In this document: positions 1 through 12,194 of the stretch, in pieces
Numbering within the stretch: position 1 is the first letter of the stretch
Layout: each line of letters begins with the position of its first letter
DNA from: Sindora glabra
Taxonomy: Eukaryota > Streptophyta > Magnoliopsida > Fabales > Fabaceae
Length of the DNA: 64,000 nucleotides
Reading direction: 5' to 3'
Assembly: GCA_020226215.1 (NCBI GenBank)
Contig: CM035229.1
Span: 85,391,343 to 85,455,342, forward strand
Notes under the pieces: model-generated
Told to the model about the DNA's origin: nothing
The model's input: only the letters and a program-made list of their open reading frames with translations
The model's database searches: none
Position numbers and translations under genes: made by a program

Positions 1-2544
1 TAATTGTGGCCAAGCAATTGTCATTCCAAAAAATGAAGAAACATGGGCAGAAGGATGAAAACAAGATAGAAACTTCACGTAGACAATAATGGAGGAATCA
101 AATCAACAGAGTCTGAGTTTGAATAAAGAAAAAAATGGAGAGAGAAAATATCAACCTCACGGATCTTGTGATCTGGAAAAAAAAAAGGAGAAAAAATATT
201 CTATTTATTATTATGGTGATAAAATATTAGAGTTTTAAACAAATTCTAATTTAAAATTTTAAATCCTACCTTAAATTTTTGTGAATAATTTTTTTAATTC
301 AAAAAGAAAGAAAATGAAGAATAAACATGATACAGAAGAGTTTGACTGGAACCCTGTTGTTGTCATGGAATAAAGCAAGCCAGCAAGGGATAATGTTGAA
401 GGGTAAAATAAAAAAAAAAAGGAAAAAAAATCCAATCACGGACGAAAATAATGATGAGGACAAACAAGAATAGTGGCCAGCACAATTATCCTTTGGCTTG
501 TTGATACACGTCAGTCAATCACATGACGGGTCCCATTATATATTATATATACATATATGTGATATATATAATCAGATCCAATTTTCAAATAAAATATATA
601 TATAATTATATTAAATTTATGAATAGATTTTGAGGGGCATTTATAGATGGTTAAAATTAAAATTAATTTATTTAATTTTTACTTTATAAATTATAAGTAA
701 TAAAAAATTATTTATTTGAATATAAAATTTCATGTAAAGAAATAAGTGGGCTCATAAATAACAAATCAAATAAGGTTAGGTATGTGTGATAATGTAGGTC
801 AATCAATTAAAATAAATTTATATATTAATGATATTGATAAATGATTTAAAAGTTGTTGCAGGTTATGGTGCATTATCTTAATTAATAAATTTTTTAATAA
901 AATAAAAAATAAAAAATATTAAAAAATAATATATTTATCTTTAAGCATTCTTGATAATTGAGAGTCTATTTATACTATTAATAATTACAGGTCATTAGAA
1001 GAAGGGATACAAAATTCTTCAAAAGTTGGATCGGTAAAGATTAAACCATCTTAACTCTTTCAACTCAATCACACTTATTTCAAGTTGAAAATTTCAATCT
1101 TAACATGTAAATTTCTAGATTTTTTCAAATATTAAGCTATTGTGAAAATTTAATTTCTAATTGAAGGTCAAATTTTTGAAACCTTTTATCAAAGTCAAGT
1201 TTAATCTTTAACTTAAGATCAAGTTTCTTCAAATTGAGATAAAATCCAACTAATTAAATTAAGACTAAACTTTTCTCAAGGCCCCTATTAAATCAAAACA
1301 TTCATCATTTAACTTTAAGATCAAGTGTTTTGAAGTCTTCAATCAAAATCAATTTGAAGAAAAGAATCATAGGATTATCTTATATTTTTTTAAAGAATTT
1401 TCAAGAATTATAAATTAGAGATTATATTCCTATATTCAAAATTAATAAAAATTTATTTGTTTCATATAAATTTTCTTATTGAGAAGTTATGTATATATAA
1501 TGTTTATTTCTATAAATAATCACATAACTAATTATATTGGTTAGTATTAATAATTTTTTATGTATGTATATTCTGCTATTAATAATATTTACGAAGTCCG
1601 TGTTCGAACTCTAACTTACAGCAGCGTCATTCCCTATATATTCGAACTTAAATTTGTCCTGATGCCCCCTTTTTCGGTGACGATCCATATGATTTATCGA
1701 TGGCCCGAGTAGAAACATAGATAACTCGGACTTCCTAATGGAATTGCCTTACGTCAAATAACTCTCCAAAGTTTTAAATTTTATAATATTTTTTGAATTT
1801 TTTCATAATTAAAAATTTTAAAAATTTAGTTAAAATATAAAAAATATATAAACCACTCAAAATTCTTTTTACTTGTTTTTAGAATAAATTTTAAACAGTC
1901 AATAAATAAATTTTATTATGAAATAAATTACTAACAACGAGGGTTAAAATTTTAATGTATGTAGGATAACCAAAGACAAATATTTTAAATAAAAAATTAA
2001 TTGCATTTGGAAAGATAAAGTGTGTGCGCGTGTTACTTTTATTTTTATTACTCTTTTGAATTTATTGCATTAAAAAATAGTTAAGAGAATTACAAGTGGT
2101 TTATCTACTTTCTTTTTTTAGTTAAAATTTCAACATTTTAAATTTTTTAAAAACTTTAAGAGAATAATTTGTAGGATTTGGAATTTTGAGAGAGTTCGAC
2201 GATATTAAACATTACTTTAAAGTGTTATTCATATTATGTAGGGAATATGAATTGGGTCTTAAGAATATTTGGGAACCGCTCTTCAGAAACTCTACTCGAC
2301 TTCCGTGAAGTGGGTCAATTTTGAGATCACTCGCAAGGGGTCCATGAAAATTATTTGATATATTGAATACCGTTTCACAAATGCCATTGCAGTGGGAGTG
2401 AATATTGATTATAGTAGTCATAAACCCACAAAACATGGAATAAATGAATCACATCAATTACTCTAAAGTAATAAATATTATAAACTACTTATTACAAGCA
2501 AGATTTTGCCTAAAAGCGCACTGAATTTTGTCAATCTTCTCTAG
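1..2544. other. AT-rich intergenic DNA, no gene seen
   Basis: The stretch is AT-rich with many short homopolymer runs. No open frame shows a recognisable domain. The part nearest the P450 end (about 2210-2440) is less AT-rich, but its short minus-strand frame has no family features. This is downstream of the minus-strand P450 and would contain its 3' UTR and terminator, neither of which I can define. Confidence 0.6.
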
Positions 2545-2826
2545 CTAAGCATAGGATCGAGAAGTTGGAACAGCCATCAAGTGCTTAATTCTGGGTATTG
2601 AGAGGCCGAACTTTTCATTCATATCCAAATCATCTGGATTCATACCAAAAGGAAGTTTCCAATCAAAAGAGTGGATCAGCTGAGCCAATACAAGCTTCAC
2701 TGTAGTCAGACCCAAATGAATCCCAGGGCAACCTCTGCGACCAGACCCAAATGGTATTAGTCGAAAATCACTCTCAGGAACTCGTACATTTTTATCCATA
2801 AATCTCTCGGGATAAAACCTCTCAAC
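2545..2826 (-). pseudogene. Cytochrome P450 (CYP71 clan), C-terminal piece of the split gene
   Basis: This is the last part of a microsomal P450 monooxygenase. Reading leftward from 2826 it encodes VERFYPERF, the PERF-motif region, then the heme-binding loop FGSGRRGCPG, whose cysteine is the axial heme ligand, and a normal C-terminus ending at 2545. It has no start of its own. The residues before the break (DPEVW at about 20475) and after it (VERFYPERF) are adjacent in the family, so the two pieces were one exon before copia A inserted at 2827. The clan is clear. Resemblance to CYP736A/CYP71 members is my impression only, so no subfamily symbol is given. The piece cannot make protein because it is cut from its promoter and N-terminal half by 17.6 kb. 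Confidence 0.9.
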
Positions 2827-3325
2827 TGTTAGAAATTTTAAGATTCACAAAATAATTTAATATTCATATAACTATAAATCCATAAAGAGGAGTACAATGA
2901 TTGCACAAATAAAATAAAGAGTTTTCGAATTATCTAATCCTCCTGTTGCATCCATAATGTCTGATTATGAGATTAATTGGATCACTGCCCACGTGAGTCT
3001 TAGAAAGAATTTTGAAATTACAAACTGCAATGTGATGGGAGATTGCAGCTCACCTTATAAGGAGGTGGATAGGGATCCTAACCCTAACCCTAACCCAATT
3101 AGGATTAATTGACCAATCACAATTCATCTAGAATAGGGTATATGCACACAAACCCTAACCCAACTAGGATTAATTGACCCATCACAATTAATCTAGAATA
3201 GGGTATATGCACATACTTTAGAGTTTTAATATAATACAAAGTTTAGACATTATTATTATATTAATGACATTGAATTAATATTAATTTAATTATATATTAA
3301 AATATATTTAGTCCATTATTTCACA
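2827..3325 (-). repeat. Copia A 3' LTR, with an internal tandem duplication
   Basis: It starts TGTTAGAAATTTTAAG and ends CATTATTTCACA on the plus strand. Relative to the other LTR it carries an extra copy of a block of about 68 bp containing AACCCTAACCC and CTAGAATAGGGTATATGCACA (about 3085-3215). The short CCCTAA run at 3077-3100 belongs to this block. Confidence 0.9.
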
Positions 3326-3326
3326 A

Positions 3327-3336
3327 TCTCCCACTT
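3327..3336 (-). other. Copia A polypurine tract
   Basis: The minus strand reads AAGTGGGAGAT directly before the 3' LTR, the usual plus-strand primer site of copia elements. Confidence 0.85.
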
Positions 3337-3799
3337 GGACAAACACATTTTAATGTATAATTTGAATTACAATATGTGGCCACTTTTAAATAATGTCATT
3401 AATACAATTCATACCATTACAACCATTGGTCAAATATGAGATTTCATTTAATGCATACCTGATCATCCGATAGGGTTGAAAAGATATACATATATGAAAT
3501 ACCCATTCCAAAAAACCAAACAATATAAAATGTGTGCATAATTGAAATATACAAAATGATCTATGCATCCGCCCAAGATGCTTTACAATAATTTGAGACA
3601 GGGTTTTAATGTCTCCTTATACTACCATAATTCAAATAAGTGCACTTTATAACATAATAAAATGGCAATATTATAAAATTTCGAGATCAATACAACTTCA
3701 ATTTCAAAATACACAAATACTCCCACTAACCCAAAATATCAAAAGATTCAATAAGGCCTATATCCAATACATGTCTTTTAAATATTCCTACAACTAGGC

Positions 3800-5513
3800 C
3801 TTTGGTTAATGGGTCTGCAAACATACAATCTGTCGAAATATGCTCAATATGAGTAAAATGCTCGCGTTTCTTCTCTCTCACAAATTAAAATTTTACATCA
3901 AAGTGCTTTGTACGGATAGAGCTTTTATTATTTTGAGAGAAACTAACAGCAGCAGTATTATCGCAATAAATGGTTAAGGGTTTCGAAATGCTTTCAACTA
4001 AGCAGAATTCAAAGATAAAATTTCTTAACCATATAGCCTCTCGAGTGGCTTCATAACAAGCGACATACTCTGCTTCCATAGTGGAGGTTGCTATTAAAGA
4101 TTGTTTGATACTTTTCCACGATACAACTCCTCCTGCAAGCATAAAGATATATCTAGATGTTGACTTCTTATCATCTGGACAGCCAGCAAAGTCAAAGTCT
4201 GAATAGCCTGTACAAATTAGATCACTGGATCTTCTATAGGTCAACATATAATTCTTTGTACCCTTTAGGTACCTCATGACTTTCTTGGCTGCTATCTAGT
4301 GTCTTTGACCAGGATTACTTAGGCACCTCCCAAGCACACCAATTGCAAAAGCAATATCTGGGCGTGTACATACCTGGGCATACATCAAGCTACCAACAAC
4401 GGAAGCATATAGGACCATACTCATTTTAGATTTCTCATCATCATTTTGAGGATACTGGGCTTTGGAAAATACTTCACCCTTTTGAATGGGCGTAGCACTA
4501 TGCGAGCATGAAGTCATGTTAAATCTCTTAAGCACTTTGTCTATATATGTCTTTTGAGACAAACCAAGCAAACCCCGGGATCTATCACGATGGATTTGTA
4601 TGCCAAGCACAAAAGATGCATTTCCAAGATCCTTTATATCAAAATTCTGTGACAGTGCTAATTTTGTCTCATTCAAAAAATTTATATCATTACTTGAAAG
4701 GAGAATGTCGTCAACATACAACACCAGGATCATAAAATTGCCCACACTTATCATATAATAGATGCACTGATCCACTGCATTCTCCTTAAATCCAAGAGAG
4801 GACACAATCTCATGAAATTTGAGATACCATTGCCTGGATGCTTGTTTCAGGCCATATATCGACTTATTCAACTTACACACTAAGTGCTCTTTTTCATTCT
4901 TTTGGAAACCATCTAGTTGTTTTATATAAATTGTCTCTGACAAGTCACCATTAAGGAAGGCAATCTTCACATCCATTTGATGTAGCTCGAGATTAAGATG
5001 AGCTACCAAAGCCATTATAACTCGAAATAAGTCTTTGGTTGAGACTGGTGAGAAGGTCTCCTTATAATCAATTCCTTCCTTTTGTGTGTAACCTTTAGCT
5101 ACTAATCTAGCCTTATATCTTTCAATTTCACCTTTAGCAGTCCATTTGGTTTTAAAAATCCATTTGCAACTAACTGGTTTACATTCTTCAGGTAGTTCCA
5201 CCAAATCCCATACATTATTCTTGTACATTGAATTTATTTAGTTCTCCATGGCATGAATCCATTCTGAGGAATTAGAACTCGAAATAGCTTCTGAAAAGCT
5301 AATAGGATCAGAATCGTCATTCACATCAAACTCTTGTTCTTGCAAATAAATAATGTAATCATTTGAAATTGCCTGACGCCGAGTTCTTTGTGATCTTCTC
5401 AGGGGAACTTCCTCAATTTCATCATTTTGCTCATTCACCAGTTGGATCGGTTCAATTATGGGTTGGATTGGATCAATTTGTGGTTCTATGTGAGATGATT
5501 CTTCAGAAAGCAC
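3800..5513 (-). pseudogene. Copia A reverse transcriptase and RNase H
   Basis: It reads in one frame with three nonsense codons, near 5238, 4293 and 3885. The reverse transcriptase is recognisable from WIFKTKWTAKGEIERYKARLVAKGY, FSPVST and the polymerase site LYVDDILL (YVDD), then IYGLKQASRQWY. RNase H shows GYSDFDFAG, STSRYIF, STMEAEYVA and IYCDNTAAV. The tail FADPLTKGL ends near 3800. Apart from the point stops it is well preserved. Confidence 0.92.
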
Positions 5514-5546
5514 TATTAGAGGAATGACATTATACTTATCAAGTGT

Positions 5547-6363
5547 TTAGGAGACTTTGCTTTGCACTTCTCCTAGGGAGATCTGAAGTGATTTTCTCCC
5601 ACTATCCAACTCATCCTCGAAGTAGACGACACGATCAGATTCAACAACTCTCGATGAATGAGATGGGCAATAAAACTGACTTCCTCTTGAACCAATGCAA
5701 TAGCCAATGAAATACCCACTAATTGTTCTTGCTTCAAGCTTCTTAGTATGTGGGTTATAAGGTCTAACCTCAACTTTACATCCCCAAACATGAAAATGTT
5801 TCAGGCTAGGTTTCTTACCATATATCAACTCATATGGGGTCTTTGGTACAGATTTGCTTGGAACTTGATTCAACACATACGCAGCTGTTCTCAAGGCATC
5901 ACCCCATAAAAATTCTGGTAAAGTGCAATGAGTCATCATACATTGTACCGTCTCTATGAGTGTTCTATTCCTCCGCTCTACGATTCCATTCTGCTCTGGT
6001 GTGCCAGGTATACTATAACTAGCTTCTATTCCACACTCTTGCAAATATTTTGCAAAAGGACCAAGGTTTCTTCCAATTTCATCATATCTGCCATAAAATT
6101 CACCACCTCTGTCTGAGTGTACACATTTGATTTTCTTTCCTAGTTTCAATTCAATGCAACCTTGAACCTTTTGAAGGCTTCTAATGCTTCAGACTTTTCA
6201 GAAAGAAGTTTTACCCATCCAAATCTTGAATAATCATCAATAAAGGTGATAAAATACTTGAAGCCTCCCATTGCACTAGGTAAGATAGGTCTACACACAT
6301 CAGTATGGATTAATTCCAGAATACTCTCTTTCCTGGTCCTCTACCTTTTTCTAGCTTTAGCTG
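5547..6363 (-). pseudogene. Copia A integrase core
   Basis: The first catalytic region (GGFKYFITFIDDYSRFGW) lies at about 6160-6290 in a different frame from the rest. A frameshift near 6150 then leads into CVHSDRGGEF (second catalytic Asp) and TPEQNGIVERRNRTL (catalytic Glu). The C-terminal segment with PYELIYGKKP and VWGCK follows. A stop at 5547 separates it from the reverse-transcriptase part, which is in the same frame. Confidence 0.88.
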
Positions 6364-7785
6364 TTAATTTTCCTTTGATGCATCTACACAGACGCTGAAA
6401 TCTGAGAAGTCAAGATTAGGTAAAACTCCTTCTTTTATTAAACATTCCATTCTTTCTTTGGATATGTGACTTAATCTTCTATGCCAAAGCATTGAAGAAG
6501 TTTCATTTAACCTTGGTCTTTTATTTCCAACAACTGAGTTGATGGAATTTTCAAAAGCATTATCTAAATTAATTTTATATAAGTCATTATTTAAAGTACC
6601 AGTTCCAACAACACAGGAGTCGTAATATAGCTTAAAATTATTATTTCCAAATAAACATGAATATCCATCTTGGTCTAAACAAGTAATAGAAATCAAATTC
6701 CTTCTCATGGAAGGTACAAAAATAACATTTTTCAATTCTAAAATATGACCAGTAGACAGATGTAAAGAAATGACTTTTATGTGTTGAACTTGTACTTTGT
6801 CTCCATTTCCTAATCTCAAAGTTGTTTCACCCTTACTTGGCCTCCTCAAATTTCTCAGCACCTGCAAGCAATTAGTGACATGGATAGTGGCACCAGTATC
6901 CAGCCACCAAGTGTTAAAAGGAACTTCAACACTATTAGATTCAAAACAAACTAAACCTAAAGGGTTACTTTTCTTCTTCTTTTCAAGCCACTTCTTAAAT
7001 TTGAAGCAGTCTACCCTTTTGTACCCATACTTCTTGCAGAATTTACAATTTTCTTTGAACATGGCTTTCTTAGGTTTATGATGTTGCTCCCTCATATCAT
7101 TCTTCTTCCTTTCATGATTGGATTTCCTCTTATTATCCTTCTGGAAGGGCCTATTTACTTGTCCAAAACTCGAACCATGAGAGATGAAGTTTGCCACATG
7201 CATCTTTGTCTTCTTCATATCCTCTTCTGCTTGAGTCACTATAGAAATTATCTCATTAATAGTCCATTCTCCCTTCTGAGTGTTGTAAGATGTTTTCAAC
7301 ACATCAAATTGAAGAGGAAGCAACTCCAAGGCTCGCCAAATCAAGTAACTATCTCCCAAATCAACATTCATGCTCTTCAATTGACTGTAATAATGCACTA
7401 ATTTCATTATATGCTCCCGAACACCACTCACTCCATCATACACAGTCTTCTCCAATAAGGATAAATAATGTCCTTTTTCAGCTTTATCAAACTTAAAATA
7501 TTTTTCAGCCACTGAATCCAGGAATGCTTTCGCCTTCTGACTATCAGGAATACTTTACCTAATGGTCTTATCCATAGTATACTTTATCACCATCAGACAG
7601 ACTCTATTAGAATGAGTCCATTTTTTATGATGGGCTCTTTAAGTAGGAGCTGACTCCTCATTGATTTTCGATTCCTCTTCACGTAAAGCTAGATCAAGGT
7701 TAGAGGCTGCCAGATACAGTCTCAAGGATTCCACCCAGTCCTCATGATTGGTCCCATTTAAAGTTTTCACAAAAGTCAGTTGCAT
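6364..7785 (-). pseudogene. Copia A gag, protease and pre-integrase domain
   Basis: The ATG at 7785 begins MQLTFVKTLNGTNHEDW, a typical copia gag start. The gag core (EKGHYLSLLE, VHYYSQLKSMN) follows after two in-frame stops near 7640 and 7555. The nucleocapsid knuckle is CKFCKKYGYKRVDC, with the zinc-binding histidine replaced by tyrosine. The aspartic protease motif is WWLDTGATIHVTN (active D-T-G). The integrase zinc domain begins with LWHRRLSH, but its second cysteine pair is damaged (CVDASKEN), and a frameshift follows at about 6363. This was the structural and processing part of a retroelement polyprotein. Confidence 0.88.
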
Positions 7786-9181
7786 AGGAATAAAAGTTGA
7801 GGAAAATTATTAAAATTTATGAAATTAATCATAAATTAATAATATAGCATGTTTGAACAATATTCATGCTTAAATTTTCCTCAAAAATATGTAACTATTT
7901 ACAGTATAATGCTATGATACTTAGTACCGATAGGGTATAAGTATTATAATATAATACAAGAACTATATGCTAAAATTCTAAAACCTAACACTGATAGGGT
8001 ATTTAAAATTTTAGTAAGTTAATATATAATTCTAACACTCATGTTATCACCTACTAACTATACTAATAGAATTATACCGATAGGGTAAAATTTTCATCAA
8101 TACAGTACTCTCCTAATTTTAATTATTCTAAAATTTAATTATCATAACAATAATTTAATCAACACAAAATATATATCAAATAAAATATTACAAGAATTTT
8201 ATGCAATTAACCCACAATAGGTGAGTTTGATTACATAAAATTTAAAGGCATAACATGAGCAATTATAATCTTTGTATAAATTTTAAAAAAAATTTCAAAC
8301 AGCAGATTATTATATAAAGATTATACAGTAAAAAATTCGAGCTAAAATTCAATTAAATTAATACTAAAAGGAAATTAAAAAAAAATTCAAGCTTGGAGAG
8401 TGGAACACAACCATGTTTTTATTTATATATATTTATGGAGTCGCAAACCACAATATATATATTTATACAAGTCTCTAGAACCATATATATATTATATATC
8501 TAGAATGTATAAGTGTAAAGAAAAGTCAATATATATATATATAAAGTAAATGTCTCCAGAATGTAATAGCGTGAAGAAAAGTCAAAAAATATATATATTT
8601 TTTAAATAAATCTACTTAAAATCCAAACCATGAGGCAATGTGATTGTGCATCTTACAGAGATTTGTTCTCTAGAATAGGCTCAAGAAAGTCCCTGGGCCA
8701 CAAACTGTGAAGATGCAGCCTTTGAAAATTGTCCCATTGTTCGGTGGGAGGGCTGAGATGCGTGTGGAGCCTCCACGATTTCCTCCGAATACCACGAAAT
8801 TCGTTTTATATATTATACGAACAGAAAATTATACATTTAATTTCGACTATCAATTTAGGGTTTTTACTCATCAATTTGTTCCTAATGTTTCTATAATTTT
8901 AGTTTTCCAAAATTTACACTAAACATTCAACAATTTTCCAGAAATTTAATTATTCTTCATATTACCGAAATAGATCCAAAAATTGTTGTTAAAATTTAAT
9001 CTCAATTCAAATTAACAATATACTGATTAAAATAAATAAGAAACAATAAATCTAAAGTAATATTGCCATAATTTTATTTTGATTTATTATGGCTAAAATA
9101 TAGAAAGAATTCATACTAGGTAAAATATAAAATAACACAATGCAATTTTTGCAATTTGACTCATCAATATAGATTTTCTAA
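7786..9181. other. Copia A leader, no ORF
   Basis: The untranslated leader between the primer site and gag. It is AT-rich and contains several copies of an ACCGATAGGGTA-like word (about 7926, 7990 and 8078) and ATATAT tracts around 8430-8600. No conserved coding sequence seen. Confidence 0.6.
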
Positions 9182-9192
9182 CTCTGATACCA
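9182..9192 (-). other. Copia A primer-binding site (initiator Met-tRNA)
   Basis: The minus strand reads TGGTATCAGAG, the classic plant copia site complementary to the 3' end of initiator tRNA-Met, two bases inside the 5' LTR. Confidence 0.9.
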
Positions 9193-9194
9193 AT

Positions 9195-9459
9195 TGTAAG
9201 AAATTTTAAGATTCACAAAATAATTTAATGTTCATATAACCATAAATTCATAAAGAGGAGTACAATAATTACACAAATAAAATAAAGAGTTTTCAAATTA
9301 CCTGACCCTCCTGCTGCATCCATGATGTTTGATTGTGAGATTGGTTGGATCACTGCCCACTCTTCCTCAGGTTAGTCTAAGAGAGAATTTTGAAATTATA
9401 AACTGTAATGTGATGGGAGACTACAGCTCACTTTATAAGGAGGTGGATAGGGATCCTAA
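9195..9459 (-). repeat. Copia A 5' LTR, first part (interrupted by MULE)
   Basis: Homologous to 2827-3070 of the left LTR. It stops at GGATCCTAA, where the MULE entered, and resumes at 20289 to run to 20461 (...CATTATTTTACA). Without the MULE and one copy of the target duplication the LTR would be about 438 bp. Confidence 0.9.
9451..9459. repeat. MULE target-site duplication, left copy
   Basis: GGATCCTAA, identical to 20280-20288. Nine bases is the standard Mutator-superfamily duplication, and it fixes both ends of the MULE. Confidence 0.95.
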
Positions 9460-9765
9460 GGGTAAAATACCGAATTACGCAAATTTTCAAAACAATTTAC
9501 CATTTTACAGTAGTTCGAAAATATTTTACCAAAATACGCAGGGCGCCATTCAAAATGGCACTCGAAGGGGTTGGAGGCGCCATTCAAAATGGCGCCCTCC
9601 CCCTTGGAGACGCCTTTTGAGGTGGCGCCCTCCATGCGGGAGGCGCCATTCAAACTGGCGCCCTCCGTATGGAAGGCGCCATTTGAAAAGGCGCCCTGGG
9701 CGCCAAGTTCGAATTTTGAATTTGGGAGGCGCCATTTCATCAGGCGCCTCCCCCTATTTATACCC
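9460..9765 (+). repeat. MULE left terminal region with GGCGCC mini-palindrome array
   Basis: After an AT-rich tip of about 80 bp, the sequence from 9541 to 9755 repeats modules such as GGCGCCATTCAAAATGGCGCC, each able to fold on itself, separated by GGAGG/CCTCC-flanked spacers. It is a CpG-rich island in otherwise AT-rich DNA. Open frames crossing it on both strands come from this repetition and are not genes. Confidence 0.85.
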
Positions 9766-12194
9766 CCCCTCGTCGTCCTCCCCCTCTCACCCAGAAACAA
9801 TTTTGCAGCCGCCCCTCCTCACTCAAATCTTCTCACTGAGAAACCATTTTGCAGGCGCTCTGCTTTTCTTCCTTGTTTGCAAAACTTGTAGCCGCGTTTA
9901 GTTCATAAATCATCATCCGTTCTTTATTTTGTACATTTTATTCAGAAACATTTTTTGTTTTGAAGCAAATCTGATCCCAATCAATTCTTGTTTGGTTAGT
10001 ATATTTATAATTTTTGTTATTATGTTATATTTTTTTAAATTAATTATTCTGATTTATGACATGAAATGATGATTTAGGAGTTAGAAAGAAATTTATGTTA
10101 TAATTTATAAATTTTATTTGCTTAATTTTTGATAATTTTTGTATTTATATTATAATATTTATTTTATGTTAATTATTATGATTTATGATGTGAAATGGTG
10201 ATCTAGGATTTAGAAAAGATTTATACAAATTTATATGATATATGATAGTTTATATTTTTTACTGATTAGTATTTTTATAATTTCTGTATGTATATTATAA
10301 TTTATATTTTATGTTGATTATTATGATTTATGATGGGAAATGATGATCTAGGATTTAGAAAAAATTTATATAAATATATGTGGTCTGTGATAGTTTGTGG
10401 TTTTTACTGGTTAGTATTTGTAGATTTTTTACATTTATATTATAATTTTTAATTTATTTTGATTATTATGACTTATAATGTGAAGTGATGATCTAAGATT
10501 TAGAAAAAATTGAAACTTTAACATATTATATTTTTTAGAAAACTAACATGTTATTAACAATATTTTTTTTACAATCATTAATTATATTTTATAATTTATG
10601 ACAATATTTTAAGTGAATTGAAGCTTTCATATACTTTTTTTTAACAAAAATAAATAATTTCATATTATAATCTATATAAAAAAGTTAGTGATTGAATTAA
10701 ATATTATTTGTATAAATATCTTTAAATTTTTGTTAATGATAATTTTTAAATAGTATATTTAAAATTTAAAATATACTATTTATGAAATTTATATATACTA
10801 TTATTTATATAAATATCTTTATTTTTCATTTCATGTACCTTGCAGATGATTTTCTTCTTTATTTCTTCAATCATTGTATTAAAAGTTGAAATGGAATATG
10901 TTGAATAATATTAATTAAAATTAATATCATATTTTTGACATAAAATTATTTTTAATGATCAAATATGTTTTTTTAAAAAATTCATGTTATGGAAAACGTT
11001 GATTGAAATAACTAACTATATATTTTAGTTTTAATGAGATGAGTTAAGAATAAAAATTAATTATCTTTTAAAATTCATTAATATTTTCTTGATATAAAAA
11101 TTCGAACAATATATTTTAAATTGAATATACATTAATAAAATTTTATATATATTGTTATTTTTATTCCTTTAATATATTATCTTACAGAATATATTTAATT
11201 TAGCGTGATTGTTGCATAATTTTTTAAATGATACAATAATATCTAATAACTTTTACTTAGAGATTGAAGTTATTAAATTATCTAACAAATTTTTCTTTCA
11301 TGCAGAGGCTTTTTTCTATTTACTTCTCCGAATACTTACCGGTTAGTATTTTTAAGAATTTTATGCTTATACTATAATTTTTATATAGTTATAGTGAAAA
11401 TATTTTTTATATCGGTAGAGAAATTTATTTAGAATATTATGATATTAATAATATAGATTTATTTATTTTATATTGATTGTTATGATTTATGATGTGAAAT
11501 TATGATTTAAGATATGAAGTTATGATTTATGAAAATTTCGTAGGACTTTATATGTAATGTGATAGGTTGTGCTATTAAAAGAATAACAAACGAGATAAAG
11601 AAGGATGTCGTAATATAGGTTTTACGACCTGGGTGAAAGCTATATTTAGAGAACTTTTTCATATGAAATCTTAATATATCATAAGAGAGGAACTAAAAAA
11701 GATCCTGGGAAATGTGAATTTAACCAAAAGCCTTAAGAAAGTAGGATATTGTTATTGCAAATTTGACTTTTTTACATTTAAATAGTAGATATTCTAAATG
11801 GATGAATAGTAAACGTACCTGAAAAAAATATAGGTATCCTTGGTTTGTTTAGGAAGAATTTAAATATATATGGAGGTATTAGCAGTAATCATGTGTACAT
11901 AATTTTGGTTGCTATTTGGTAGTAGGTGTGAACGGTGAAAAAAAGCCGTAAAAATAAGAAAGATAGTGTATTTGATTGGCTAACTAATTTAATTAGTTTA
12001 ATTTGTGCAAAATCACTAAGAAAAATGCTAACTAATTTAACATTAGCTTGGTAGAAAAAATAATCCTATTATTATGTAGAATTAACAGAATACCTTGCAA
12101 AATAGTAATACATCTCGTTCATTTTTAATTATAGTATTAAATATTAGTATACTCATTTACGAGAACAAAATTTGTATATGAGACTATCTGTCAG
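9766..12194. other. Non-coding MULE 5' region
   Basis: Very AT-rich, apart from pyrimidine-rich DNA at 9750-9800 just inside the palindrome array. No conserved ORF is seen. It probably holds the transposase promoter and 5' UTR; the sequence near 12170-12190 could be an intron 3' end before the first coding block. Confidence 0.55.
10020..10530 (+). repeat. Four degenerate tandem repeats in the MULE 5' region
   Basis: The phrase ATTATTATGATTTATGATGTG...GATCTAGGATTTAGAAAA recurs near 10045, 10168, 10316 and 10461 at spacings of roughly 125-148 bp. A fifth degraded copy lies near 11477. It lies between the left end and the transposase, where the promoter should be. The function is unknown. Confidence 0.7.

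Noticed and set aside
3077..3101. CCCTAA repeats as a telomere or interstitial telomeric site
   Set aside because: Only three or four units, of a type other than the usual plant TTTAGGG, and part of a copia LTR.
6797..7496. Several plus-strand ORFs of 68-107 residues
   Set aside because: They are antisense shadows of copia A gag-protease, which is supported by motifs on the minus strand.
9329..9901. 190-residue ORF and overlapping frames on both strands
   Set aside because: They cross the GGCGCC palindrome array at the MULE end; the Trp/Arg/Pro-rich proteins are a by-product of the repeats.
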